Assembly: GCF_000801105.2 (NCBI RefSeq)
Contig: NC_079516.1
Span: 930,001 to 994,000 of the forward strand
Origin: Raphanus sativus
Lineage: Eukaryota > Streptophyta > Magnoliopsida > Brassicales > Brassicaceae
Direction: 5' to 3'
Length of the DNA: 64,000 nt
Shown here: positions 47,187-57,830 of the stretch, in pieces
How positions within the stretch are numbered: the stretch's first letter is position 1
Layout: each line of letters starts with the position of its first letter
Program-made: the position numbers and the translations under genes
Notes under the pieces: model-generated
The model's database searches: none
Told to the model about the DNA's origin: nothing
What the model saw: only the letters and a program-made list of their open reading frames with translations

Positions 47187-48353
47187 ATGGCTTCTTCAAA
47201 GCGTTCTTGGTCGTTGTCGACGCTGCCACCGGAGTTAATAGAAGAGATACTCTACAGAACTCCGGCGGAATCTCTAGTCCGAGCAAAACCAACGTGCAAG
47301 AAATGGTACGCGCTCATCACCACCAACAGAAGATTCATCTTCGAACACCTGCGTCGCTCACCGCAAAGATTCATCAGAACCGTAGAGACAGTACAGATCA
47401 TGGATCCTGTGACAAGAACACGCTCAGATTCACCACTCCCAAAAGAGCTCCATGTTAGAATGATGGTTCACTGCGATGGGCTCATGTTATGTATGAGTGG
47501 TAACTCTCAGTATAGAAAGTTCAACCTCGCAATTTGGAACCCTGTTTTGAGGAAACTCAGATGGATCAAACCCTCGCTCCATTTCACAGAATCTGATTAC
47601 TACGGGATTGGATACGACATCAAGATGTCTCGATATGGTTACAAGATTTTGAGGTTCACGGATCGTCGCTATGATCGTTATGGTGATTATGATGAGGAAG
47701 ATCGTGAACCAGAGGTTGAGATGTATGAGTGCAAGACTCGTTCATGGAGAACTCTTGACGCCAAGGTTGGTTGGGATGTGGATATCACGTGCAAAGGTGT
47801 GTCTGTGGTGGGTAACATGTACTGGTTTGCTCAGAAGTATTGGGTTGCTAAGAAGGAGCACAGAAACTACATTCTAGGTTTCGATTTCTCAGTTGAAACG
47901 TTCAAGGACGTATGCTTTGCTCCTCCCTCTCGTCATGATAATTATCTAGCATGTTTCGATGGAGATAGATTGTCTTTGCTACAGCAAGACCAAGAAACAA
48001 CGAGCCCGATCGAGGTGTGGGTTTCAAGCAAGTTGGCTGGTGATGGGGATGTCTTGTTCAGCAAGTATTTCAGTGTGTCACGCCCCGATCTTCCGTCCTT
48101 ACTGTTCCACACAGATATGGCTCATCCGGTATACTGTATTGGGAAGCACAAACGTGTTGTGGCATGGTGCGAGGGAGATGTGTATGAAGGTGATGATGAT
48201 AAGATTCCTCCTACTTGCATCACTCTTTATGAAATTGATGAGGGTGGGGTAAGAACACAGCTTGAGACAGAACGACACTACGGGTCTGGCTATTCTGGGA
48301 CTTTCCTTTGTGGCTACGTGTACGTTCCAAGTCTAGTCCCTCTTCCAGAATAA
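47187..48353 (+). CDS. F-box/FBA-domain protein, gene 1 of the array
   Basis: Intronless, 388 residues. Residues about 7-50 are the F-box (LSTLPPELIEEILYRTPAES, VRAKPTCKKWYALI), which would dock to SKP1 in an SCF ubiquitin ligase. The remainder is the F-box-associated (FBA type 1/3) domain with the family landmarks MVHCDGLMLC, LAIWNPVLRKLRWIKPS, YYGIGYD, YECKTRSWRTLD, VSVVGNMYWFA, FDFSVETFKDVCF, LSLLQQD, EVWVSSKL and final LCGYVYVPSLVPLPE. Closest in the window to gene 4. Fits the At3g10430 position next to SGO1. Substrate unknown. Confidence 0.9.
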   Translation: MASSKRSWSLSTLPPELIEEILYRTPAESLVRAKPTCKKWYALITTNRRFIFEHLRRSPQRFIRTVETVQIMDPVTRTRSDSPLPKELHVRMMVHCDGLMLCMSGNSQYRKFNLAIWNPVLRKLRWIKPSLHFTESDYYGIGYDIKMSRYGYKILRFTDRRYDRYGDYDEEDREPEVEMYECKTRSWRTLDAKVGWDVDITCKGVSVVGNMYWFAQKYWVAKKEHRNYILGFDFSVETFKDVCFAPPSRHDNYLACFDGDRLSLLQQDQETTSPIEVWVSSKLAGDGDVLFSKYFSVSRPDLPSLLFHTDMAHPVYCIGKHKRVVAWCEGDVYEGDDDKIPPTCITLYEIDEGGVRTQLETERHYGSGYSGTFLCGYVYVPSLVPLPE

Positions 48354-48762
48354 GAGGTGGCTAAGAGGGTTTTGGTTCTGTGTTCTAAGCTTTAGTTTTA
48401 TTAGTCTTCGTGATGTTGATCTTCTGCACTGTGAAAATGTAACTGTAATCGACACTGGTTTTTATATGACAATCTTGAGAGGGTTTTAGTTATGGTTCAT
48501 AGTTGTATCACTTTCAACAAAAATTATGAAAAAATAAAACTATGAAACTAATCGGAAAGAGCTTTTTCGAACAATGATAATCAGTCCATAAACATAGAAT
48601 CCTCGCATGTAGGACATCGTGACCATATCAGTCTAGAGACTTTACGAGACAGCCCAGCTAGTTAGCAGGCAAGTCAAACAATGACAGCAAAATTCAAGAA
48701 ATGCAATAGTTTATTGTTGAAGGCCCGTCCATGAAAACTCATTTCTCTACTCAATAAGCAGT
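48354..48762. other. 3' flank of F-box gene 1
   Basis: Probable 3'UTR (TTGATCTTCTGCACTGTGAAAA, GACACTGGTTTT) whose sequence recurs after the other F-box genes. CTCGCATGTAGGACATCGTG at 48602 matches 55259. Confidence 0.5.
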
Positions 48763-49262
48763 GCCTTTTGAAGATTTTCAGCTTATTCTTTGGGTTGTGG
48801 TGTGTACATGGAAGCTTTTGTGGCTGGAAAGAAAAATTTACTGCCTTTATTTGGTTCAACAAAATGCAATTGATAGAAAGAGCTTCTGCTTAAAACAAAC
48901 AAAGAAAAATCACTTATATGATTAATTCATAAATAAATTCTGTTCATAAATGCAGAGTAAATATATATCTACAGTTTTAGCTAAGAGATGATAGTTTTTA
49001 CCTCAAGGGGCATCAAAAATTCTTCTAAACTGGGCTTGCTCTCTTTACATCATCAACGGAAGATTTCTCTATGGTTATAGGGGCTGAGCCAAACGATTCT
49101 CTCCCAAGGATCATTCAGACTGCCTTGACCATCTGAGCCCGTTGTAGTTGACTGCAAGGTATTAACAGGAAGATACATTCGTGCGACTAAGTTCGTGCTG
49201 AAGTGCCTTCAGCTGAAATACACAGAAACTTCCAGCTGACTAACTTATAGTTAATGATTAAA
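48763..49262 (-). pseudogene. Mosaic of SGO1 and SPD1 exon fragments
   Basis: 48763-48843 fuses the end of SGO1 exon 2 (TTTTGAAGATTTTCAGC..TTCTTTGG) to SGO1 exon 7 (GGAAGCTTTTGTGGCTGGAA). 48981-49171 is a copy of an SPD1 exon and splice region (compare 61040-61230; shared GGTTATAGGGGCTGAGCCAA). 49176-49262 is SGO1 exon 6 with its acceptor (GACTAAGTTCGTGCTGAAGT). A stretch of F-box 3'UTR follows at 49372-49455. SGO1 and SPD1 flank the F-box array on opposite sides, so these are scars of tandem duplication and deletion. Confidence 0.85.
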
Positions 49263-50624
49263 GATACTTTCGGTTAGATTTCCGTAAAATTAAGAACTCG
49301 TAATTAGATACGTATATATATATATATATATATATTTAGAACCCCAGAGCAAGAAACCTCCAATAGTGTTGTTCTTAGTCTTTTCTTTTTGTTGATCTTC
49401 AATGTAAAGATTTTACTGAATTTTACATCGGTTTCCAATCTTTAGAGGGTTTAGGACCAGGCGAAGCTAAGGAAGGGTGGACTGGGTGCACATGTAGAGA
49501 TGGACACTGAGTTGATAGTACCGTAATTTTTCAGCATTTTTTATTTATTTCGTAGTTTATGGATTTTTCGATTTGTTTTGTTTCGAAAAATATAAATGTC
49601 CAGTTTTTTTATATCCGGAAGTATTACAGATATTTTTGAATATTTTATGGATATTTACGAATATCTTAGACAATTTATTCAATACAACTAAATCTAGAAA
49701 ACTATATAAGTTTGTTTCGAAAATATCTCTCGCATAATATAAAAACAAAAATTAAAAACTAGTGACTATATGTTCTATAAATTTTTTAAGTTAATTAATT
49801 ATAAACATCATCTCAAATTTTTTTTTAGTTTTTATAGAAATTTTATATTTCTTTCTTAATTTAATTCTTTTATAAGTAATTTTATAAGTAAAATTAAATA
49901 CTAAAATAAGATTTATATAAAATTATACATTTCAACTTTCTATTTAATCGTAGATTTACTTCTATTTGTATAAAAAATGGAGCGGACCGAATCTACGACT
50001 GAAATTGTTAGTGTACTTACCATTTTTAACTGATATTGATATTTAATATTTGATTTGTTTCGAAGACTTATGAATATCCGGATTTATCAAATTATCACGA
50101 ACAACCAATCAAATCAAAAATTTTGGTGCATGATGCAGCCACTATATTTCTGTGTTTTCATATTTTCAGTAAAATTACGTAATTTAGTTATGTAACTGTA
50201 AAAAACTCTATTTAGTGCACCGAGGAAATGTCTTTCTTTACTTTATGCACCCACTATCATTAAGTTCTATAGTTCACAGTTGTATACTTCCAAAACTTAT
50301 GATACATATAATTCTTTTTGTTTTGCAAATGATTGGGAAATAGATTTTTGCGCAATTTGAAAACAAACAAATGAAATCATTTGCAATAGTTTGTTTATTG
50401 TTGGTTGGTCAAAGGAAATCTATTTTCTTGTTTTACTACTCTCCATTCCTTCTGTATATTATCTTGGTTGACCATATGGTATTGATCCATCAAGTCATAC
50501 CTTTCCTAACTATTGCTTGGCATTTTTAAATCAGTATATATTAAGTTAGTGACCACATGTTACTGTCCCATCAAATCACCAACCAATCATAAAGCACATC
50601 CTCATAAACCTATTTCCAACTCTT
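49263..50624. other. Spacer with F-box 3'UTR remnant
   Basis: 49372-49455 resembles the 3'UTR at 55010-55080 (TTTTGTTGATCTTC, TCGGTTTCCAATCTT). A (TA)n run lies at 49313-49334. The rest is AT-rich with no gene. Confidence 0.5.
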
Positions 50625-52524
50625 TCAGAGCGTTCGTCCTTGGCTTCTTTTTCAACGCTGCCACTCGATTTGACAAAAGAAATACTTTACAGGACTCCGG
50701 CAAAGTCTCTGGTCCGAGCAAAGGCGACATGTAAACAGTGGAATGATCTCATCAAGGCAGTGCCGGATTAACCTTTGATACTGCCCAAATCAAAATTTAA
50801 AATTATGCTCTTGTACAAATTTTATCAATATCACAAATCAGTGAAAAATAATGTAAATATTCATTAAAGAAAATCAAAACCTACAAACCGTTTATAAAAC
50901 AGTGATATTATATACGCTTATTGTTAGAAATATAATTTTACTTATATTTTTTCTACAAAATCATCAATTAGAATCATATAGTCAAGTTTGTAAACCATAA
51001 CCATTTCAAATGATAATATAACTAACCCATTTAATTTTTTCTAGTTATATGGAAGACCACAAATAAATCTTTATTAGCATCAATTTCGAAAAATTTCTCT
51101 CAGCTGTGGTGAATACACCAAAATATGCGATAAACAGTTTGTGTTTCGAACTTTTTTGGACATTGATTATCGAAGAATTTTAAGTTTCTTAAACAAATCG
51201 TCACCAATTATATATGAAAGCTTAACATTTCTTAAAGAAACTTCTACATTCAAACATGATACCTTTAAAATATCTTCGCTTGCATCTATTAACCTTTTAA
51301 AAATTAAACAAAAATCCAAAAACAAATTCACAATTTTGGAATTGTTCAAATCTGAATTCAAGAGAAATTATAACTAGAGATTTAACAAATTTTATTCTAA
51401 CTAAAAATGCCTAGTAAATTATATTTTAACAAGAAAACCTACAAAATTTATTTACTGATAGATACAACTAATTTTTTTTAGAAAAATATGCCCCACTAAT
51501 TTGGATGCCCTAATCCGTTGCTTGGGTGGCTTGCCCTCTGCGCCGGCCATGCATCAAGGACAAGAGGTTCATCTACGAACACTGGCGTCGCTCCCCGGAA
51601 AGATTCCTAAGAGCTGATCAGACGGTACAAATCTTGGACCTGGTGAACAGAACACGTTCAGACTCACCAATCCCAGACGAGCTCCAACATTCGATATCAA
51701 ATGTCATGGCCATGGTTCAGTGCGATGGACTCATGTTGTGTGTCTGGAGTGACAAGAAATATTTTATGTTCCACAATATCGCCCTTTGGAATCCCCTCAC
51801 AAGGAATTTCAACGTGGTCAAGCATAAGCTCGCTCGGATGGGTGATAACTTCGGGATCGGATACGACGTTAACAAGCCTCGAGGTAATTACAAGATCTTG
51901 ATGTTTTCAGCTAATCACTATTGTGAAGCAGTGGTCGAGATATACGAGTGCATGTCAAAATCGTGGAGAACACTTGTTGATTCCAAGTTTGATTCGGAAG
52001 CATATCCCTGGGACCATGGTGTCTCTATCGTGGGTAACATGTATTGGCTTGTCAAGAAGAAGACTATAAACTACATTGTAGCTTTTGATTTCTCCGTTGA
52101 GACATTCAAAGACATATGCTTTTTTCATCATCTCCCTTATGATAATAACTATCTAGGCTGCTTCGATGGGGATAAACTGTCTTTGCTACAACAAAACCAA
52201 GACTATCCAAGTACGATCGAGGTGTGGGTTTCGGGCAATCTGGCTGTTGGGAATGTCACGTTTGCCAAATATTTCAGTGTGTCCAGCTCTGATCTCCCAG
52301 CGTTTCATTACCTTACATTTTGGGCTCATCCGGTATACTGCATTGCCAAGCACGAACATATCATCACATGGTATACTATGTTTTCTACTTGCTTGATTAT
52401 TTGTGAAATTGATGACGGTGGGGTAAGTAATCCATTTGTGACAGCACAGCACTACTGGGATGATTGTATTGTCACCTTCAGTTGTGGCTACGTCTACAAA
52501 CCAAGCCTGGTCCCTCTTCCATGA
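50625..52524 (+). pseudogene. F-box/FBA gene 2, split by a hAT element and lacking its start codon
   Basis: The F-box part (STLPLDLTKEILYRTPAKSL, RAKATCKQWNDLIK; up to 50757) and the FBA part (DKRFIYEHWRRSPERFLRAD.. to CGYVYKPSLVPLP, 51560-52524) form one frame if the 794 bp element and one copy of its 8 bp target duplication are removed. The FBA part has no stop or frameshift. No in-frame ATG precedes the F-box: where other copies have ATGGC(G/T)TCTTC the sequence reads TCAGAGCGTTCGTCCTTGG. If still expressed, translation could only start inside the FBA domain, so SKP1 binding would be lost. Confidence 0.9.
50758..51551. mobile_element. hAT-type element inserted in F-box gene 2
   Basis: Perfect 8 bp target duplication CATCAAGG at 50750-50757 and 51552-51559. 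Inverted ends CAGTGCCGG and, reverse strand, CATGGCCGG. No transposase ORF; the two interior ORFs of 64-78 codons on opposite strands are low complexity. Removing the element restores the codons for LIKDKRF. Confidence 0.93.
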
Positions 52525-53776
52525 TAAGAGGTAGATATAAGAGAAGATGGTTGTTTTAAGCTTTATTATATTTTAATTCTTTGTATGTTGTTGATTTTCT
52601 GTACCGTAATAAATGTTACTGAGACATTGGTTTTGGTATAACTAAAAATGCAACTTATTGGAAAAGTGCTTTTATCTCAATTTGAGAAAAAAAAAAGAAA
52701 AAGAGAAAAAATCATTTCGTAGTAAAGTTTGATTAAATTCTATTTACATATAAAGAGTAGAACATTGCGTTTGTGACACTTTTCTGAAAAAAAACATTTG
52801 TATTACAAAGTATAGTAACAAGCTAAAATGATTAACAACATTAACATATTATTATTAGATTGAATTCCGGAGGGAAAACTGACACTGGTTTTCGTAAGAC
52901 AACCTTGAAAGGGTATAGGCTATGATTCATAGTTGTATCATTTTCAACAAAACTTATGAAACATAATACAGTGCTACTAATATGAAAGTTCTTTTCGGAA
53001 CAATGATAATCAGTCCCTTGTTGAGATTCTTACTCAGGTTTTCACTCTCTTAATCTTTCTTATTCTCTAACACTTTTTCTCTGTTTTTCACTCAAGGATT
53101 CATTGTTGGAACACAGTTTTTGACAAGCTTAATTTTTTGAGTTTTCCGCTGGCTTTTCCTGCCAAACAAGTGGTAGTCATCACAGGATAAAAAGCTCACA
53201 ATGAGTACTACAATGTAGTATATTCATATGTCAAAAACTGATTTAATTTGAATGTGAAATAATGCATATAAGTTGTTAGTGTTGTCAAACCACAAAAATG
53301 CAGACAAAACTGATTTGTCCCACACGGGTAAGACCATTTTAAATGATGCACCATTTTGAAGGGAAAAATGAGTTTATGAATAGTGTTTTCTCAAATTTAA
53401 AAATGAAGACAGTAGTGAACCTATTTAAAGTTTTTAATTTATAATTAATTAATTTTTATTTAAAAAACTTAGAACCCAAAAAAAGAAAATTACCCTAAAT
53501 CATATTATACGTGATGCCTTTAAAATTCCCGCAAATTTTAGTTGTTCCTTTGATTTGTTTGGTCTACGAATTATAACCAATTTAGTTCGGTTTAACTTTA
53601 ACCGGTTCACTTGCTTTATTAAATCAATGAGTTAGCTTAAAAAGATTCATGTTTGGTTTTTGTTGAATCATTAACGGTTTTAACGGTAAAAAGAACCATG
53701 CACTTTCTTTATATATAATAAAGCAAAGAAAAATTAATCAAGAAACTACTCGAATCTTTCAGAGCGCTCTCCGCTC
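52525..53776. other. Spacer between F-box genes 2 and 3
   Basis: 52859-52878 is a fragment of the SGO1 upstream region (TTGAATTCCGGAGGGAAAA) joined directly to F-box 3'UTR-like sequence (GACACTGGTTTTCGTAAGAC, then AACAATGATAATCAGTCCC at about 53000). The rest is AT-rich and ends in the promoter of gene 3, where AACCGGTTCAC motifs are found. Confidence 0.55.
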
Positions 53777-54940
53777 ATGGCGTCTTCACAGCGTTCATGG
53801 TCGTTGTCATCGCTGCCACTCGATTTGATAGAAGAAATATTCCACAGAACTCCCGCTGAATCTCTACTCCGATCAAAACCGACGTGCAAGAAATGGCGCC
53901 ATCTCATCGACAACAAGAGGTTCATCTACGAGCACTTGCGTCGTTTCCCGGAACAGAGACGGTTCCTGAGAATCGACGAGACGGTGCAAATCATGGATCC
54001 GGTGAGGAGAACACGCTCAGAGACACCAATCCCGTACGAGCTCCAACCTGTAGATAATATTACAGCCATGGTTCACTGCGACGGGCTCATGTTATGTATG
54101 TGTAGCGACATGGCATCAAGATTCGTCACCCTCTCTCTTTGGAACCCCCTCACGAGGCACATCGCGTTGATCCAGCCCTCGACACGTTTCACGACTTCTG
54201 ATCACTACGGGATTGGTTATGGTATTAACAAGTATCGAGATGGTTACAAGATCCTGAGGTTTTCTGATCGCCGTTATTTTGAGATTTATTACTGCGGGAC
54301 GAGTTCTTGGAGAACTCTTGATGATGCCGAGGTTGATTGGTCCGTAGACTTCAGGTGCCAAGGTGTCTCTGTTATGGGGAACATGTACTGGCTTGCTCAT
54401 AGGTTTTTTCATGAGGAGGAGGAGGAGGATGAGGAGGAGGAGGAGGTCGAAAGCTTTATTCTAGGTTTCGATTTCACCGCTGAAACATTCATGGAGGTAT
54501 GGTTTTGTCCTCCTTATAATTATGATGATGAGAACAATTACTTGAGCTGTTTCGATGGAGATAGATTGTCTTTGCTACTACAAGATAAAGAAGTACCAAG
54601 TGTTATCGAGGTGTGGGTTTCAAGCAAGCTGCCTGATGATGTCTCGTTTACCAAATATTTCCGTGTGGTCAGCCCTGGTCTTCCGTGGTTACGGATCGAT
54701 AGATCAGAAACTGCTAGTCATCCGGTGTACTACATTGCCAAGAGCAAACGTATCGTGGCATGGTGCGAGAACGTGGTAGTACTTGAAGGTGGTAGACTTC
54801 CTGTTTGCACCATTCTTTATGAGATTGATGAGGGTGGTGTAGTTGCTCAACATGAGACAGAACGACACGAGGATAATGACTATATTGGCACCTTCCTCTG
54901 CGGTTACGTGTACGTTCCAAGTCTAATCCCTCTTCCATGA
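53777..54940 (+). CDS. F-box/FBA-domain protein, gene 3 of the array
   Basis: Intronless, 387 residues. F-box: SLPLDLIEEIFHRTPAESLL, RSKPTCKKWRHLI. FBA landmarks: MVHCDGLMLCMC, LSLWNPLTRHIALIQPS, HYGIGYGINK, SWRTLDDAE, VSVMGNMYWLAH, FDFTAETFMEVWF, LSLLLQD, EVWVSSKLPDD, LCGYVYVPSLIPLP. An acidic run of mostly Glu (about residues 214-228) encoded by GAG repeats is inserted between two FBA strands and is absent in the other copies. The frame is open and complete, so probably functional. Confidence 0.9.
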   Translation: MASSQRSWSLSSLPLDLIEEIFHRTPAESLLRSKPTCKKWRHLIDNKRFIYEHLRRFPEQRRFLRIDETVQIMDPVRRTRSETPIPYELQPVDNITAMVHCDGLMLCMCSDMASRFVTLSLWNPLTRHIALIQPSTRFTTSDHYGIGYGINKYRDGYKILRFSDRRYFEIYYCGTSSWRTLDDAEVDWSVDFRCQGVSVMGNMYWLAHRFFHEEEEEDEEEEEVESFILGFDFTAETFMEVWFCPPYNYDDENNYLSCFDGDRLSLLLQDKEVPSVIEVWVSSKLPDDVSFTKYFRVVSPGLPWLRIDRSETASHPVYYIAKSKRIVAWCENVVVLEGGRLPVCTILYEIDEGGVVAQHETERHEDNDYIGTFLCGYVYVPSLIPLP

Positions 54941-55505
54941 TATAAAGAGAAAGAGAGTTTGTTTCATGTTCTTATAAGCTTTAGTTGTAGACTTTTACTC
55001 TCTCTCTTTTTTTGTTGATCTTCCGCACTGTAATGATGTTACTGAACTGACAGTGGTTTCCCATCTTGAAACGGTTTAGGCTATGGTTCACAGTTGTATA
55101 CTTGCAACAAAACTTATGATACATTGATACATATGGTTCACTGTCTTCACTCTTTCATTTGTATTTTTTATTTAAGCAATAAATTTTTTTTTGAAACTTT
55201 GATGGCACGTATTTAAATAGAGCAAAGGTGTACAATTACATAACATCCTTATAGTCCTCGCATGCAGAACATGGTGACCATATCAGTCTAGAGATCCTAC
55301 AAGATAGACCAGTATAACAAACACAGAAAAATTCATGAAATGCAATAGTTTATTGTTATAGGATTCAGGAAAATTCATTTTTTCTCCTCATGTATATTAT
55401 GTTGTCTGGTTGACCATATAACTAGTTGAAGTGTATGCTTTTCTCATACTTAGAAACAAACCATATGACCCCCAGAAGGTCATAGCTTTCTAATCTGAGT
55501 ACTAA
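54941..55505. other. 3' flank of F-box gene 3
   Basis: 3'UTR-like sequence homologous to that of the other copies (TTGTTGATCTTCCGCACTGT) and a flank repeat at 55255-55315. It ends with the TAA target duplication of the next element. Confidence 0.5.
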
Positions 55506-56967
55506 GGTGCTGTTCGTTTGTTCATCTGGATGATCCATCTGGGTGAAGATGCAAGTTGATGTTCGTTTTGTACATTAAAATGATACATCCAGATGGATCA
55601 CCCAACTGCAATTATGAAAACTCAGCTCAAATTCTCATCCAAATGAGGGTGAGTCTTCACGGAGCATCTGGGTGAAGGTGAGTCTTCACCAAAAATTTGA
55701 TATTTTTTTATGTCAAACAAAAAAGATTTTCGCCAAAACCGAAAATGCAATTTTCTATCAAAATCGGAAAACACAATTTCTCGTCAAAACCAGGAAAACG
55801 TAATTTCCCGCCAAATCGGAAAACATAATTTCCCGCCAAAATCAAAAACGTAATATCCCGCCAAAATTATTCGTCGAAATCGGAAAAACACAATTTCCCG
55901 CCAAAATCGGGAAAACGTAATTTCCCGCCAAAATCAAAACCACCATTTCCCGTCAAAACCGAAAAACACAATTTCTCGTCAAAACCGAAAAACGCAATTT
56001 TCCGCCAAAACCGGGAAAACATAATTCCCGCCAAAACCGAGAAAACACAATTTCCCGCCAAAATCGGAAAACACATTTTCTCGTCAAAACTGAAAAAACT
56101 TAATTTCCCGCCAAAACTGGAAAACGTAATTTTCCGCCAAAACCAAGAAAACGTAATTTCCCACCAAAACCAGGAACGCAATTTCCCGCCAAACCCAGGA
56201 AAACATAATTTCCCGCCAAAATTGGGAAAACGTAATTTCCCGCCAAAACCGAGAAAAACGCAATTTTCTGCCAAAATCGGAAAAACAATTTTTCGTCAAA
56301 ACCGGAAAAAATGCAATTTCCGCCAAAACCGGAAAGCACAATTCCTCGTCAAAATCGGGAAAACGTAATTTCCCGCCAAAACCGGGAAAACGAAATTTCC
56401 CGCCAAAATCGGGAAACACAATTTTCCGCCAAAACCGGGAAAACGCAATTTCCCGCCAAAACCGGGAAAACGCATTTTCCGCCAAAACCGGGAAAACGAA
56501 ATTTCCCGCCAAATCGGGAAACACAATTTTCCGCCAAACTGGGAAAACGCAATTTCCCGCCAAAACCGGGAAAACGCAATTTCCCGCCAAAACCGGAAAA
56601 TGCAATTTCCCGCCAAAACCGAAAACCATCATTTCTCGTCAAAACCGGAAAACACAATTTCTCGTCAAAACTGAAAAATGCAATTTCCCGTTAAAACCGG
56701 AAAAACGTAATTTTCTGCCAAAATTTAGAAAATGCAAATTTCTGCCAATTTTTTTAAAACAAGTATATTTTAATTATTTTAGTAACAAGTTCATCTCGAT
56801 GTAGATGTAAGTTGAAAAAAAAGCAAACAAATGTAGTTGCATTGAAATGATTCATCTAGATGGATAAACGAAATGCAGAGACGAACAACATCCAGGTGGA
56901 GCATCTGGATAAGGCATCTAGATGGACCATCTGGATGCATCTCTCAGATGTACAAACGAACATGGCC
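55506..56967. mobile_element. PIF/Harbinger-type element carrying an E2F-site minisatellite
   Basis: TAA at 55503-55505 and 56968-56970 flanks inverted ends GGTGCTGTTCGTTTGTTCAT and, reverse strand, GGCCATGTTCGTTTGTACAT. Subterminal regions repeat CATCTGGATG-type motifs. Termini and 3 bp duplication fit PIF/Harbinger (Tourist). About 1 kb of the interior is a tandem array instead of a transposase, so it must be mobilised by another element. Confidence 0.85.
55730..56750. repeat. Minisatellite of about 27 bp units containing TTTCCCGCC
   Basis: Roughly 35-40 diverged units of 26-28 bp; a common unit reads AATTTCCCGCC plus AAAACCGGGAAAACGC. By eye there are about 16 exact TTTCCCGCC sites, the plant E2F consensus, and many one-base variants (TTTTCCGCC, TTTCTCGTC). 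The units toward 56340-56630 are the most homogeneous. Because the period is often divisible by three, long ORFs appear on both strands but encode only repetitive peptides. Confidence 0.92.
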
Positions 56968-57532
56968 TAACTACAGAAAACTTAGACCCCCAGAAAATAA
57001 AATTACTCTAAACCATGCATACAGAAAACTTAGAACCAAAAAAAAAATTACCCTAAATATTTTATAGGGGTAATTTTCTATAAAAATAATTTAAGAGTAA
57101 TTTTCTTTTCTTGGGTTCTAAGTTTTATGCATGCATGATTAGGGTCGTTTTAGTCTTTCTTCTTTTTTGTTGATCTTACTGCAATATAACGATATCCACT
57201 CAATTGACCACATGGTTGTTTTAAGCTTTAGTAAATTTGGTCTTTGTATGTCGTTGATTTTCCTCGGTGCTGTATAGATGTTACTGAAATAAACATTGGT
57301 TTTGGTTTTTGTATGACAATCCTCATCGAGGGGTCCACAGAATAAGAACAACAACATTAGAGCATCATTATTGCTGGGACAAAATTTTGAGTTCTTAGCA
57401 TTTTTTATTATTATTTTTAGAGTAAAAGACAATGTTAAAATACAATAAAAAATATGCAGATTATTGGTAAATACTTTATGTTGTTTCTTAGTAAATAAAT
57501 TGGTAGATACATATAAGGCCATATAATTTTAC
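56968..57532. other. Spacer with another F-box 3'UTR remnant
   Basis: 57215-57325 (TTTTAAGCTTTAGTAAATTT, TGTATGTCGTTGATTTTCC, GTTACTGAAATAAACATTGG) resembles the 3'UTR after gene 2 (52550-52640), pointing to a deleted F-box copy. Confidence 0.5.
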
Positions 57533-57830
57533 CTGTCCTCACATAATCTTGTAGCATGTTTTGCTGATGAAGAAGCTGTCCATAGAAGTGGAAATACATT
57601 TTGGCCGAGGACGTCTCAATCTTATCGTCAAACTTGCTTTTACTAGCTGAAACTGTGGATGATCCTATAAACAGACGCATGACAAGACATAATCAAGGAG
57701 GAGTATGCTGTAGGCACATAAAGCAACTGAATCTGTGGAGTCAAAGCATACATACCTCGAACAAGAGCATCGTTTCTCCATTCCTCAAACGAATCACAAA
57801 ACTCCTTGCTATCCTTCTCACTTCCAAACT
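57533..57830 (-). pseudogene. PRMT4/CARM1-like arginine methyltransferase fragment
   Basis: Two exons on the minus strand: FGSEKDSKEFCDSFEEWRND..ALVRG (about 57756-57830) and [45 protein letters not shown] (57533-57664), with good splice sites. This is the sequence just before the SAM-binding domain of plant PRMT4A/B. The catalytic exons (VVDVGAGSGILS region) are absent; the sequence turns into F-box 3'UTR-like DNA after the donor. The fragment is a captured or truncated copy from an unlinked gene. Confidence 0.8.

Noticed and set aside
51141..51377. Possible transposase ORF inside the hAT element
   Set aside because: Only 78 codons, overlapped by an ORF on the other strand, and with no hAT dimerisation or RNase H-like motif.
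55867..56694. Long ORFs on both strands (up to 182 codons) in the minisatellite
   Set aside because: They exist because the repeat unit is often a multiple of three bases and lacks stops; the peptides are only FPVLAGN-type or PPKPGK-type repeats.
55730..56750. CRISPR-like regular array
   Set aside because: No unique spacers separate the repeats, the period is about 27 bp in total, and the genome is a plant nuclear genome. It is a minisatellite.
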